In this document: one piece after another, positions 1 through 8,455 of the stretch
Position numbering within the stretch: the first letter of the stretch is position 1
Layout of the letters: every line of letters starts with the position of its first letter
Notes under the pieces: model-generated
What the model was told of the DNA's origin: nothing
Databases searched by the model: none
Seen by the model: only the letters and a program-made list of their open reading frames with translations
Program-made: the position numbers and the translations under genes
Source of the DNA: Streptomyces pyxinae
GTDB taxonomy: Bacteria; Actinomycetota; Actinomycetes; Streptomycetales; Streptomycetaceae
DNA: 64,000 nucleotides
NCBI RefSeq assembly: GCF_024756275.1
Contig: NZ_JANUGQ010000003.1
Location: forward strand, 62,001 to 126,000
Direction of reading: 5' to 3'

Positions 1-681
1 GTGGCCGGCGCCCGGGACAAGGGCGACCTGGACCCGCTGGCGGTCCGCCCGCTGCCGGTGCAGGAGGCGGTACTCGAGGCGTTCGGACAGCTCGGTTTCG
101 GCTTCCGGGCCGCCGATCTGGAGTACGGTCACATCGGTGGTACCGGTCAACTGCTGCCGTTCTACCAGGAGATCGAGCTGAGCCCGGCGCCCCGGTACGC
201 GCACGCGGTGAGCGAGATCGAGGTGACCTTCCTGGCCACGCCCGCCGGGACGGACGTGGTGCTGGAGGCGGACAAGCGCGGCGGCCCGTTCGGCGGCGGC
301 GGAGACGTACTCAACCGGTACACGGTCAGCCATGACCAGGCGGCCACCACCGACTGGAACGCCCTGGTGGACGGCTGGGTCGCCCAACTGGTGGACCATC
401 ACGCCAAGTCCGCCGCCCACTCCCCGTACTCCCCGTCCCCGTACGCCTCCTCCTACGAGCATCACGCGCCGCACCACACCAGCCACGGCCACCCCCACGG
501 AGAGGACCGCGGCCACGGCCACCACCGCTCCGGCCCCGGCATGGGCACGGCCGTCGCCGCCGGTGCCGCCGGGCTCGCGGTCGGGGTGGCCGGCGGTCTG
601 GTGGCGGCCGAAGTCGTGGACGAGGTGGGCGACTTCTTCGAGGGCGACGACGAAGGGGGCGACGAGGACGGCGACGACTGA
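1..681 (+). CDS. Spo0M-family sporulation control protein, 5' partial
   Basis: This is the C-terminal part of a Spo0M (SpoOM) family protein, an arrestin-like beta-sandwich protein linked to sporulation control in Bacillus and Streptomyces. The window opens inside the gene. The segment AGARDKGDLDPLAVRPLPVQ is internal in family members, so I infer that roughly 120 residues lie upstream; the GTG at base 1 is an ordinary valine codon. After the conserved domain (about residues 1-130 here) comes a His/Ser/Pro-rich linker (about 133-178) with many histidines. Then follow a glycine/alanine/valine-rich hydrophobic stretch (181-205) and a very acidic tail (DEGGDEDGDD). The His-rich linker could bind metal, but that is inference. 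The family call is confident; the role in this strain is not shown by the sequence. Confidence 0.88.
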   Translation: MAGARDKGDLDPLAVRPLPVQEAVLEAFGQLGFGFRAADLEYGHIGGTGQLLPFYQEIELSPAPRYAHAVSEIEVTFLATPAGTDVVLEADKRGGPFGGGGDVLNRYTVSHDQAATTDWNALVDGWVAQLVDHHAKSAAHSPYSPSPYASSYEHHAPHHTSHGHPHGEDRGHGHHRSGPGMGTAVAAGAAGLAVGVAGGLVAAEVVDEVGDFFEGDDEGGDEDGDD

Positions 682-774
682 TCCGGGTCTTACGGGCGCC
701 CTGATAACTTCTACAAGAATGTAGAGGCGGGGCGCCGAAAACCCCGAAGACCCCGAGCATCTGGAGTACCGTTC

Positions 775-1230
775 ATGGCCCTGTGGGACCGCATCAAGGA
801 ATCCGCCACGACGATGCAGACGCAGCTGACGGCGAAGAAGAACGACCTCAAGAGCGGGGCCTTCCGGGACGCCTCGATGGCGATGTGCGCCCTGGTCGCC
901 GCCGCCGACGGCACCATCGACCCGGCCGAGCGCAGCCGGGTGGCCCAGCTGATCGCCTCCAACGAGGTGCTCCAGAACTTCCCCGCCGACGACCTGCGCC
1001 GCCGCTTCGAGGAGAACCTCGACAAGCTGGCCGCCGACTTCGACTTCGGCAAGGTGAGCGTGTTGCAGGAGGTGGCGAAGGCGAAGAAGAAGCCGGCCGA
1101 GGCGCGGGCGGTCGTCCAGATCGGCATCGTCATCGGCGGCGCGGACGGCGACTTCGACAAGACCGAGCAGGCCGTCGTGCGCGAGGCGTGCTTCGCCCTC
1201 GGCCTCCCGCCCCACGAGTTCGACCTCTGA
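775..1230 (+). CDS. TerB-family tellurite resistance protein
   Basis: This 151-residue protein is all alpha-helical and matches the TerB family throughout. It has the metal-binding style acidic motif AADGTIDPAER near residue 45 and a second one, GGADGDFDKTEQ, near 127. TerB proteins are cytoplasmic, are linked to tellurite resistance and general stress, and bind divalent metal through such paired acidic loops. Full family length is about 150, so the gene looks complete. The ATG at 775 follows a GGAG at 764-767. A short inverted repeat (TCTAC-N6-GTAGA, 710-725) lies just upstream and may be part of the promoter. A TerC-family protein is present 6 kb away but is not part of the same operon. Confidence 0.9.
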   Translation: MALWDRIKESATTMQTQLTAKKNDLKSGAFRDASMAMCALVAAADGTIDPAERSRVAQLIASNEVLQNFPADDLRRRFEENLDKLAADFDFGKVSVLQEVAKAKKKPAEARAVVQIGIVIGGADGDFDKTEQAVVREACFALGLPPHEFDL

Positions 1231-1273
1231 GATCGCCCCGGGGCCCGGGGTGGTGGGTCCGGGCTTCGGGCCC

Positions 1274-1289
1274 GGCTGTCCCGACAGCC
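1274..1289. terminator. Small hairpin between convergent genes
   Basis: GGCTGT-CCCG-ACAGCC forms a perfect 6-bp stem with a 4-nt loop between the convergent terB and M56 genes. There is no T-tract. It is the only clean short hairpin I see in this 145-bp gap, and could end transcription in both directions. Confidence 0.3.
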
Positions 1290-1375
1290 CCGGCGCCCCG
1301 GCGGCCCCAGTGGTCCCGGCTCTCCCGGCGGCCCGGCGGCCCGGCGGCCCGGCGGCCTTCGACGGCCCCGGCGGC

Positions 1376-2314
1376 TCAGAGCGGGGTGGCCGCCCTCAGG
1401 ATCTGGAAGAGCGTGACGGCGGAGTTGGCCGAGGAGAGCGCCGACGCCGTCGTCCCGGCGGCGGCGCCCCAGGCGGCCAGCCCGGCCGTGGTGGAGAGCG
1501 GCGGCCAGCTGCGCGCGGCGGGCGCCGGGGCCAGCAGCGCGGCCACCCGGCGCGGCACCGGTCCGGCCGCCGCGAACCCGGCCAGTCCGGGCGGCGGCGC
1601 CCCGCGCGTGACCAGGGCGGCCCGGCCGATCGCCCGCGCCACCACGCGCCGGCTGCCGACCGCCGCGGCGGCGTCCTCGTCGGCCCACCGCTCGGCCGTG
1701 TAGGCCACGGCGGTGCGCAGCGGGCGCAGGAACGGGTTGGCCCCGGCCGCCAGGCTCACCGTCAGCAGGTAGCGGTGGTGCCGGCCCCGCAGATGCGCCC
1801 GCTCATGGGCGAACAGGGCGCGCCGCTCGGCCGGTTCCAGTCCGGCCAGCATCCCGGCGGTGACCACCACCCGGCCGCCGCCCCGCCGCCCGCCGGGCAG
1901 TGCGTACGCGTACGGCTCCGGGTCCGGCAGCACCGCCACCGGCCGGTCGGGCAGCGAGGCCAGGGCGCGGCCGGCCCGGCGGCGTACGGCCGCGTGGCGC
2001 CAGGCGGTCCGGGCCCCGGCTGCCAGCACCGCGAGCAGCGCCGGGATGGCGAGCTTCCCCGCCACCTCGTCGTACGGCACCGCCGCCCGCACCTCCGGAT
2101 CCGACCAGCCGTCCGGCAGCGGGTTGCCGGGCAGTTGCGCGGTGCCGACCACCACCAGCAGCCCCAGGCAGAGGGTGCTGCACACGGCCAGTACGCCCGC
2201 CACGGCGGACAGCAGCCGGGTGGCGGTACGCGGGTGCAGATGCTGCTCCGCCAGCCGCGCGACCGGCCACGCGCTCAGCGGCAGCACCAGCGGCAGAAGG
2301 ACGAAGAGCCCCAT
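1376..2314 (-). CDS. M56 family membrane metallopeptidase (BlaR1/MecR1-like)
   Basis: A 312-residue integral membrane protein with the zinc-peptidase motif HERAH at residues 170-174, flanked by hydrophobic helices near the N-terminus (1-20, 33-58, 87-103) and after the motif. This is the M56 arrangement of BlaR1/MecR1, in which a membrane zinc protease cleaves a BlaI-type repressor. There is no C-terminal penicillin-sensing domain, so if it is a sensor its input is unknown. It lies 3 nt downstream of the BlaI-type regulator gene on the same strand, the usual Streptomyces pairing. The assignment as a peptidase partner of that repressor is inferred from this context. Confidence 0.9.
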   Translation of the reverse strand: MGLFVLLPLVLPLSAWPVARLAEQHLHPRTATRLLSAVAGVLAVCSTLCLGLLVVVGTAQLPGNPLPDGWSDPEVRAAVPYDEVAGKLAIPALLAVLAAGARTAWRHAAVRRRAGRALASLPDRPVAVLPDPEPYAYALPGGRRGGGRVVVTAGMLAGLEPAERRALFAHERAHLRGRHHRYLLTVSLAAGANPFLRPLRTAVAYTAERWADEDAAAAVGSRRVVARAIGRAALVTRGAPPPGLAGFAAAGPVPRRVAALLAPAPAARSWPPLSTTAGLAAWGAAAGTTASALSSANSAVTLFQILRAATPL

Positions 2315-2317
2315 CGG

Positions 2318-2719
2318 TCAGTCTTCCGCCTCGTCCCCGGCCTGCGCCAGCAGCTCCCGGAGCAGCCGTTCGTCCCCCGGCGGCAGCGCGGTGACAAAGC
2401 TCGCCAGCACCGCCTTCCGGTCCGCCTCGCCGTCCAGCACCCGCCGCATCCGCAGCGCGGCGAGCCCCGCCTCGTCGGCCGTGGCCGTCCACAGGAAGGA
2501 CCGGCCCGCCCGCTCCCGGCTGACCGCGCCCTTGGCGAGCAGCCGGGTCAGGATCGTGATCACCGTGGTGTACGCGAGTCCCCCGCCGAGCCGCTCCTGC
2601 ACCCACCCGGCGTTCACCGGCCCGGGCGCCGGCCGCAGCACCGCCAGCACCTGCCCCTCCAACTCCCCCTGCCCGCGCCGCCGGGGATGCCCCGCGCCGC
2701 CCCGCTCCCGCTCCGTCAC
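2318..2719 (-). CDS. BlaI/MecI/CopY-family transcriptional repressor
   Basis: A 133-residue winged-helix regulator. The motif LAYTTVITILTRLLAKGAVSR is the DNA-recognition helix typical of the BlaI/MecI/CopY family, followed by the wing (RSFLWTATADEAG) and a C-terminal dimerisation helix. I chose the GTG at 2719 because it is preceded by GGGAGG at a normal distance and starts just before the conserved region; the upstream codons in frame are non-conserved Gly/Ala/Arg-rich sequence. The gene is 3 nt before the M56 peptidase gene, so the two form an operon. By family precedent the repressor would be inactivated by cleavage by that peptidase. The target promoter is probably its own, which is inference. 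Confidence 0.9.
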   Translation of the reverse strand: MTERERGGAGHPRRRGQGELEGQVLAVLRPAPGPVNAGWVQERLGGGLAYTTVITILTRLLAKGAVSRERAGRSFLWTATADEAGLAALRMRRVLDGEADRKAVLASFVTALPPGDERLLRELLAQAGDEAED

Positions 2720-2914
2720 GCGACCTCCCTCCGACCCCGCCCCACGACGCCCCTGCCGCCCCGCGAAAGCCCCCCATGCTACGCCCGCCCCCGCCCCGGC
2801 GACCCGTACCGCACCGGCCCGGGCCGGCTGCCCGGCACGCACCGGCCCCGGCACCCCCACGGCGGACACGCGCCACCCGGGGCCCACCCTGGCCCCCCGG
2901 CACCCCTCCCGCGA

Positions 2915-3349
2915 TCAGGGAGCGATCAGCATCCGCACCGCCTCGCTGACCTCGGGCAGGTCACCGGGCAGCGCCCACTGGTGGGTGTCGTGCTCGGTGA
3001 GAACGATCGGCTCGGTCTTCTCCACGGTGACGGCGAAGTTGAACTGCCGGGTGATACCGCCACGGCTGTCCGGGTAGTCGAAGTGGCCTACGTAGCGGAG
3101 CACTTCGCCGATGGTCAGGCCGGTCTCTTCGGTGGTCTCGCGGTGGAGCGCCTCCACCAGGGTCTCCCCAGCCTCGACCTTGCCGGAGGGGACCTCCCAC
3201 ATCCCGCCCAGGAAGTCGTCGGCCCTGCGCCGAAGAAGCAACACCCGGTCGGCGTCGGTGACGACGGCACCGGCCACGAGGCCGGTGATGCCGTCGGCCC
3301 GGGCTTCATCGATCAGGCGGGCGAGGAAGTAGGGGGAGGAAACGGTCAC
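2915..3349 (-). CDS. NUDIX hydrolase
   Basis: A 144-residue NUDIX protein with a complete Nudix box at residues 56-78: G56, E62, R70-E71, E74-E75 and G77 fit the G-x5-E-x7-RE-U-x-EE-x-G-U consensus. These acidic residues bind the divalent metals that hydrolyse a nucleoside-diphosphate-linked substrate. Substrate cannot be predicted. The start ATG overlaps the stop of the upstream aminotransferase gene by 4 nt (ATGA), so the two are translationally coupled. Together with the oxidoreductase ahead of them this is a three-gene operon, which makes an NDP-sugar-type substrate conceivable; this is inference only. Confidence 0.9.
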   Translation of the reverse strand: MTVSSPYFLARLIDEARADGITGLVAGAVVTDADRVLLLRRRADDFLGGMWEVPSGKVEAGETLVEALHRETTEETGLTIGEVLRYVGHFDYPDSRGGITRQFNFAVTVEKTEPIVLTEHDTHQWALPGDLPEVSEAVRMLIAP

Positions 3350-4599
3350 AGCAACTCCTGGTGGTGGTCACTCACCTTGGCGGCCGCGCGCACATACTGC
3401 TCGGCCAGCGCGAGATCCTGCTCACGATGCCAGACCGGGAGCTTGATCGTGTGGCGGTGGGCGTGTTCAGCCACGGGGAAGGACCCGGCCCGATACTGAC
3501 GGTGGTGGCGTGGGTGTCCCGGGAACAGCGAACCCGGGTGCTGGTAGAGCGGAAGCTCGTGCAGGGGGCGGGTGGAGCCGGGCCGGTCGAACTCGACGGC
3601 TCCCTCGGCGGCGAGTGCCTGATGGAAGCGCTCGATCGAAAGGCCACCGAGCCTTTCGGGGTGGTAGGTGAGCGTCAGCCCGTACCAGGACGCAATCACT
3701 CCTTCGGGTACCGGCATGACCTCCAGCCCGGGTACCCCGGCGAGATGGTCGGCGAGAAATCGGGCGATCTCTGCCCGGCCTGCGAGGTAACCATCGAGGC
3801 GGTGGAGTTGGTCGAAGGCAAGTGCGGCAGCCAGGGGATGGATGCGCAGTTTGAGACCGGAGCCGGTGACCGCGTACCGGGCCAGAGGGTGGCTCTTGGG
3901 GATCTCGGACCTGCATCGCTTGTTGTAGTGGGCGAACGTCAACACCCGGTAGTACGTGTCGTCGTCGTCTGTCAGGACGAACCCACCCTCACCACCGGAG
4001 AGCGGCTTGGGCCCGTTGAGGGAGAAGGCAGAGGCCAGACCGAAAGTACCGATCTTCCGGCCATGGACACTGGCGCCATGGGCATGCGAACCATCCTCCA
4101 GCAGGCTCACGCCGTGGGCGCCGGCGACGGCGGCAAGCGCGTGAGTATCAGCCGGGCGCCCCCATAGGTGGGTAGCCATCAGCGCACGTGTACGCGGGGT
4201 GATCAGCTCCTCGGCACAGGCCGGGTCGATATTGCCGTCCGGACTGGTCTCACACAACACGGGCACCGCGCGGAGGTGGAACAGGGGGGAAGCAGTGGCG
4301 TGGAACGTCCAGGCGGGCACGATCACTTCGTCTCCGGCATCGACCCGGGCGGCAGCGTACATGGCGTGCAGCGCGGCGGTACCCGAGCTAGTGGTGATCG
4401 CGTGGCGGACACCGAAGTACTCCTGCAGGCCGTCCTCCAGATCGGCCACGATTCCGGACCGGCTCGGGATCGACACGGCGGACTCCAGTTGCGTGGTGAC
4501 ACGGGCCCGGGTGGCGTCATCGATCGGTGGCCAGCTGAAGTGCGGGCCGGCAGCGGTCACGACGGGTTCACCACCGAGAAGGGCAAGGGGGGACGTCAC
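3346..4599 (-). CDS. DegT/DnrJ/EryC1/StrS family aminotransferase
   Basis: A 417-residue PLP-dependent enzyme of the DegT/DnrJ/EryC1/StrS family, which usually aminates NDP-keto-sugars or cyclitols. Family landmarks are present: SSGTAALH near residue 71 (phosphate binding), VIVPAWTFHATASP (92-104), LLEDGSHAHGA (166-176, with the PLP-ring aspartate D169) and the Schiff-base lysine K198 in GPKPLSGGEGG. The usual ED-A-Q-A segment reads EDGSHA, a mild variation. It overlaps the oxidoreductase gene upstream and the NUDIX gene downstream by 4 nt each. In antibiotic or surface-sugar pathways a Gfo/Idh dehydrogenase makes the keto group that this type of enzyme aminates, so the pair is chemically sensible. 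No full biosynthetic cluster surrounds it. Confidence 0.92.
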   Translation of the reverse strand: MTSPLALLGGEPVVTAAGPHFSWPPIDDATRARVTTQLESAVSIPSRSGIVADLEDGLQEYFGVRHAITTSSGTAALHAMYAAARVDAGDEVIVPAWTFHATASPLFHLRAVPVLCETSPDGNIDPACAEELITPRTRALMATHLWGRPADTHALAAVAGAHGVSLLEDGSHAHGASVHGRKIGTFGLASAFSLNGPKPLSGGEGGFVLTDDDDTYYRVLTFAHYNKRCRSEIPKSHPLARYAVTGSGLKLRIHPLAAALAFDQLHRLDGYLAGRAEIARFLADHLAGVPGLEVMPVPEGVIASWYGLTLTYHPERLGGLSIERFHQALAAEGAVEFDRPGSTRPLHELPLYQHPGSLFPGHPRHHRQYRAGSFPVAEHAHRHTIKLPVWHREQDLALAEQYVRAAAKVSDHHQELL

Positions 4600-5588
4600 A
4601 GCATCTCCTTCGGGTCGATGTAGTGCCCGGCGGCCTTGGACTGGTAGCAGGAGGCGATGAAGGCGGCGTGGGCGAGCTGGTGCCGGGGACTGGAGGTGTT
4701 GAGACGCTCTCCGTCCAGCACCCGGCAGAAGTAGTCGATCTGGGCAGTCGCCGCGTTCGCGGGTGCATGAGGCCGGGACAGCTCCTCCACCACCGCCCCG
4801 CGAAGGTCAAGCCGCTGGACCCGACCCTTGGTGAGCAGCACCGAGCCGCGCGTACCGACAACGTGCAGCTTCTCGGTCTTGGGGGCCACCCACCGCGACA
4901 GCAGCACCGAGCCGTACAAGTCGGATTCGTAACCGAGCTGGATGACGGCCGTGTCCTCGGCGTCATAGCCGCTTCCGGGCACGGCGGTGGCGGAGAAGTC
5001 GGCCATGACCCGGCTGGGCAGGCCGAAGTACCACAGCAGCAGGTCGATGAGGTGGTATCCCATGTCGATGATGCAGCCGCCACCGGCCTGCTGGACCTTG
5101 CCCCTCCACCCGCCCCCGGGGTCGTCGGTGTGGAAGGTGTACCGGCCGTCGATCAGAAACGGGGTGCCGATCTGGTCGAGGAACTGCTCCGCCGATGTGT
5201 AGATCGGGTTGAACCGTCGCTGGAGGGTGACCATCAGCTCGATCTGCCCGGCTCTGCAGATCGCGGCCAACTCACGGGCCTCGGACAGTGAGGTGGCGAA
5301 CGGCTTCTCCTTGAGAACGTGAACGCCACGGCCGGCGCACTCCTCGACCACCGCTCGGCCCGCGTGGTGCGGGACGGCGACGATCACGAAGTCCGGGGCT
5401 GCGGCGTCAAGCAAGTCGGCCACCTGGCCGAATGCGGCGACCTGGAACGACTCCCGCCGTCGTCGGAGGATGTCGGGGTCGCTGTCGCAGACGGCGACGA
5501 GTTCGGCTCTGTTGGACCCGAGCAAGCCGGGCAGATGGTCTTCGAGTGCCTGGTGACCGAGGCCGATGACCGCAGCGCGTCGCCTCAT
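4596..5588 (-). CDS. Gfo/Idh/MocA family NAD(P)-dependent oxidoreductase
   Basis: A 330-residue protein with an N-terminal Rossmann fold (AAVIGLGHQALEDHLPGL, residues 5-22), the family motif EKP at 94-96, and the C-terminal substrate domain with GGGCIIDMGYHLIDLLLWYFG. Members oxidise or reduce sugars, inositols and related polyols with NAD(P). I chose the ATG at 5588 because it directly precedes the dinucleotide-fold strand and has AAGGA upstream; the open frame extends further but without similarity. It is first in a three-gene operon with the aminotransferase and NUDIX genes (4-nt overlaps), transcribed away from the XRE-TPR regulator at 5745. The likely role is to generate a keto-sugar or keto-cyclitol for amination. 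Confidence 0.92.
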   Translation of the reverse strand: MRRRAAVIGLGHQALEDHLPGLLGSNRAELVAVCDSDPDILRRRRESFQVAAFGQVADLLDAAAPDFVIVAVPHHAGRAVVEECAGRGVHVLKEKPFATSLSEARELAAICRAGQIELMVTLQRRFNPIYTSAEQFLDQIGTPFLIDGRYTFHTDDPGGGWRGKVQQAGGGCIIDMGYHLIDLLLWYFGLPSRVMADFSATAVPGSGYDAEDTAVIQLGYESDLYGSVLLSRWVAPKTEKLHVVGTRGSVLLTKGRVQRLDLRGAVVEELSRPHAPANAATAQIDYFCRVLDGERLNTSSPRHQLAHAAFIASCYQSKAAGHYIDPKEML

Positions 5589-5617
5589 GAGCAGAGTCCT
5601 TCCGCTTGACGAAGGAA

Positions 5618-5631
5618 CGTGTCGGAACACG
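5618..5631. promoter_or_regulatory. Inverted repeat in divergent promoter region
   Basis: CGTGT-CGGA-ACACG is a perfect 5-bp-arm inverted repeat between the divergently transcribed oxidoreductase operon and the XRE-TPR regulator. Its position 30 bp before the oxidoreductase start makes it a candidate operator, possibly for the adjacent regulator. This is inferred from symmetry and location only. Confidence 0.35.
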
Positions 5632-5686
5632 CCGAGTACACCCCCGGCCGAAGGGCACCGACCAGACAAATTCCGTAGTCCCGGGG

Positions 5687-5713
5687 TTGTCCCGCACTCG
5701 CTCGCAGTAGGCT
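5687..5713 (+). promoter_or_regulatory. Putative promoter of the XRE-TPR regulator gene
   Basis: TTGTCC (5687-5692) and TAGGCT (5708-5713) resemble the -35 and -10 boxes of the principal Streptomyces sigma factor, but the spacer is 15 bp, shorter than ideal (GGTTGT at 5685 gives 17). Transcription would begin near 5720, about 25 nt before the ATG at 5745. Confidence 0.4.
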
Positions 5714-5744
5714 CGTCGTCACTGTCGATGATGGGATTGACCCC

Positions 5745-7058
5745 ATGGACGACCCGATCCGGCACCCTCTCGTCTACGCCCGGGAACTGCGCGGCTGGTC
5801 GCAGGGCGACTTGGTCGCCCGGCTGGACGAAGCCGCCCGCCGTCACGGGCTCCGGTCCGGTGCCGACAAGGCGGCTGTCAGCCGCTGGGAGCACTGGCGC
5901 AAGAAGCCGAACACCGACTCCCAGCTCCTGATCGCCCAGGCCTTCGACGTCCCCGTCTCGGACATGGAGGCGTACGGCTGGCCCTACTGGCTTCCCGGAC
6001 AGGACGAGCCACTGCCGCTGCGAGCCGCTTACACCGTTCAAGCACTTCACGACGCACAGAGAGCCACCATGGACCGCCGCAGCTTCATGACCTTCAGCGC
6101 CGTCTCGCTGGCCGATCTCGGTGCCCAGTGGGCCACGATCGAGCCGGAACGCCTCGTTCTGCCCTTGGGCGGCAAACGGGTCGACGGCGAGCTCGTGGAC
6201 TGGCTGGAGGACACCAGCAAGGGTCTGACGGCCCTGCCCACCGAACGGCGCCAGCATGCCATCCGCCTGATGGACGCCCACCTGGCCACCGTCACCGACC
6301 TGATCAGAAAGGGCGACTACGGCGAGAAGACCGGCCGCCGCCTCCATGTGCTGGCGGCTTCGCTCGCCACCACCTGCGGCTGGTACCGCTTCGACCAGGG
6401 CCGGCACTGGGCGGCCGGCAAGCTCTGGGAGGCCGCGCTGCAGTCCGCGCACGCGGCCGGTGACCGCGGCCACGGGGCCGGGGTGCTGTCGGACTTCGCC
6501 TACCAGGCCACCTGGCTCGGCGAGCCGAGAGTCGCGGTGGACCAGCTCGGGCACGCGTTGTCAGGGATCGGGCATCCGACCGCGCGGTCCCTGCTGTTCC
6601 TGCGGCGGGCCAGGGCGCACGCCGTCCTGGGCGACCGCACCGCCTGCCACCGCGACCTGTCCGCGGCCGAATCCGCCCTCGCCGTCGAGACGGCGGAACC
6701 CGCCCCCGGCTGGTGCGCGTGGATGAGCCCCGCCGACCTGGCCGTGGACTCCGGCCAGTGCCTGCTGGAACTCGGCCGTGTCACGGAGGCCCGCGCACGG
6801 ATCGTCGAAGGCATGGCCCTGCTGCCCCGGGCCAGGGACAAGACCCGGGGGATCTTCCTGACCTACCAGGCCAGGGGCCACCTCGGGTCGGGGGACGTCG
6901 AACAGGCCCTCGCGGTGACCGGTGAAGCGCTCGACCTGGCGATCCGCGTCGGGGCCCCTCGGTGTGTCGCACTGGTCCGTGAGCTCGCGCCGGCCTTCTC
7001 GCCCCACCGGCGGGTCGACGGGGTCCCGGAGTTCCTGGAACGCCTGAAGGCCGGCTGA
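5745..7058 (+). CDS. XRE-family regulator with C-terminal TPR-like repeats
   Basis: A 437-residue protein with an N-terminal helix-turn-helix of the XRE type (about residues 8-66, ending SRWEHWRKKPNTDSQLLIAQ) and a long C-terminal region of paired helices. Examples are LHVLAASLATTCGWYRFDQG, GVLSDFAYQATWLGEPRVAV and ARIVEGMALLPRA, which look like tetratricopeptide repeats. Such proteins are common in Streptomyces and may sense a small molecule or peptide through the TPR part. It diverges from the oxidoreductase-aminotransferase-NUDIX operon with 156 bp between starts and is the obvious candidate regulator of it. A 'DRRSFM' segment near residue 109 precedes the helical part, as in related actinobacterial regulators. 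The ligand is unknown. Confidence 0.85.
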   Translation: MDDPIRHPLVYARELRGWSQGDLVARLDEAARRHGLRSGADKAAVSRWEHWRKKPNTDSQLLIAQAFDVPVSDMEAYGWPYWLPGQDEPLPLRAAYTVQALHDAQRATMDRRSFMTFSAVSLADLGAQWATIEPERLVLPLGGKRVDGELVDWLEDTSKGLTALPTERRQHAIRLMDAHLATVTDLIRKGDYGEKTGRRLHVLAASLATTCGWYRFDQGRHWAAGKLWEAALQSAHAAGDRGHGAGVLSDFAYQATWLGEPRVAVDQLGHALSGIGHPTARSLLFLRRARAHAVLGDRTACHRDLSAAESALAVETAEPAPGWCAWMSPADLAVDSGQCLLELGRVTEARARIVEGMALLPRARDKTRGIFLTYQARGHLGSGDVEQALAVTGEALDLAIRVGAPRCVALVRELAPAFSPHRRVDGVPEFLERLKAG

Positions 7059-7081
7059 GCGGCAGTGGGTGGGGGCGGCTG

Positions 7082-8074
7082 TCAGACCCCGCCCCGGTCG
7101 CCGTCGTCCCCCTGGGCCCGCCCGGCCCCGGTCTCGGACGGGGGCGGGGGGCGGAGGACGCTGAGCGTCACCGAGGCGGCCAGGACGAGCACGATGACGG
7201 CGAGGCTCACCAGGGAGGGGATCTCCGGGACGGCGGTGCTGATCGTCTTGTGGGCGGCCTGGAGGACGAGCTTGACGCCGATGAAGCCCAGGATGACCGC
7301 GAGGCCCTTGCTCAGGTGGTGGAAGCGCTCCAGCAGCCCGGCGAGCAGGAAGTACAGCGCCCGCAGGCCCAGGATGGCGAAGGCGTTGCTGGTGTAGACG
7401 ATGAAGGCGTCGCTGCTGACCGCCAGCACCGCCGGGACGCTGTCCACCGCGAAGACCAGGTCCGCCGCCTCGATCGCGGCCACCACCGCCAGCAGCGGGG
7501 TCGCCACCCGGCGGCCCGCCTCCCGGACGAAGAAGTGCGTCCCGGCGTACTCGTCCCGCACCGGCACCACCTTGCGCAGGGCCCGTACGGCGATGCTGCG
7601 GCCGGGGTCGAAGCTCTCGTCGTCGCCCTTGAGCAGCTTGTAGGTGCTGTAGAAGAGGATCGCGGCGAAGACGAAGAGCACCGCCGTGAACCGGTTCACC
7701 ACCGCCACCCCAGCCGCCAGGAACAGCCCCCGGAAGACCAGCGCGCCCAGCACGCCGAAGAAGAGCACCCGGTGCTGATAGGCGCGGGGCACCCGGAAGT
7801 AGCCGAAGACCAGCGCGAAGACGAAGAGGTTGTCGACCGACAGGCTCTTCTCCAGCAGCCAGGCGGTGGTGTACTCGACGCCCGCGTCCGTGCCCACCAC
7901 CACGAAGACGACCGCCCCGAAGGCGACCGCCAGCCCGACCCAGACGGCACTCCATCCGGCGGCCTCGCGGAAGCCGATCACATGCTCCCGGCGGTGGGCG
8001 AGCAGGTCGACGGCGAGCGAGACCACGACGAGGGCGCCGAACACCAGCCAGAGCCACAGCGGCACGTCGTGCAC
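7082..8074 (-). CDS. TerC family integral membrane protein
   Basis: A 330-residue polytopic membrane protein of the TerC family. It has the conserved segments WLLEKSLSVDNLFVFALVF and ADLVFAVDSVPAVLAVSSD, whose aspartates lie in the membrane and are thought to bind metal. TerC proteins (Alx/MntY-like) are linked to manganese export and to tellurite resistance. I chose the GTG at 8074, which is preceded by GAGGGGG at a normal distance; the frame stays open upstream but as repetitive non-conserved sequence. The C-terminus has a short polar tail (QGDDGDRGGV). It ends 23 bp from the end of the convergent XRE-TPR gene. No manganese riboswitch was recognised upstream. Confidence 0.92.
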   Translation of the reverse strand: MHDVPLWLWLVFGALVVVSLAVDLLAHRREHVIGFREAAGWSAVWVGLAVAFGAVVFVVVGTDAGVEYTTAWLLEKSLSVDNLFVFALVFGYFRVPRAYQHRVLFFGVLGALVFRGLFLAAGVAVVNRFTAVLFVFAAILFYSTYKLLKGDDESFDPGRSIAVRALRKVVPVRDEYAGTHFFVREAGRRVATPLLAVVAAIEAADLVFAVDSVPAVLAVSSDAFIVYTSNAFAILGLRALYFLLAGLLERFHHLSKGLAVILGFIGVKLVLQAAHKTISTAVPEIPSLVSLAVIVLVLAASVTLSVLRPPPPSETGAGRAQGDDGDRGGV

Positions 8075-8370
8075 GGGAACCCCCTCGCGGGCCGGCCGTC
8101 GGGACTGGTTCCAGTGTGCGGGCCACCCCGCCCCGGCGCGATCCGTGCCGGGGCGGGGGGTCCGTGGGCGGGGGATGTCCGGGGCGGGCAGGGCCCCCCG
8201 GGCCCCCGGAGCCGGGCCCCGGGGCGCGGTCACGCAGGCCGGGCGGGGGCCGTACCGGAGGCCGGAGCCGCACCGGCCTCCGGTACGGCCCGAGGTCATC
8301 GGACCGACGGGCCGCACCCACTCACGAGGCACCCCGGACCGCCGGATCGCCGGGCCGCACCGTCCGGCAG

Positions 8371-8455
8371 GGTCATCCGCCCACCGGGGTCATCCGCCCG
8401 CCGGGGTCACCGGCCCGACGGGGTCACCCGCCCACCGGGGTCACCGGCCCGACGG
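8371..8455. repeat. 17-bp tandem repeat, five copies
   Basis: Five consecutive 17-bp units starting GGTCA(T/C)C lie at 8371-8387, 8388-8404, 8405-8421, 8422-8438 and 8439-8455. The last unit overlaps the 3' end of the DUF21/CBS gene and encodes part of its C-terminus. The rest of the 366-bp gap 8075-8440 is GC-rich and shows no gene; it contains only the ribosome-binding site and presumably the promoter of the terC-family gene. Confidence 0.8.

Noticed and set aside
3346..5588. Part of a large antibiotic biosynthesis cluster
   Set aside because: No polyketide, peptide synthetase, glycosyltransferase or sugar-nucleotide genes are near; only a three-gene operon is present.
1..8074. A tellurite resistance island because of terB and terC-family genes
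   Set aside because: The two genes are 6 kb apart on opposite strands, with unrelated genes between and no terD/terE/terF genes.
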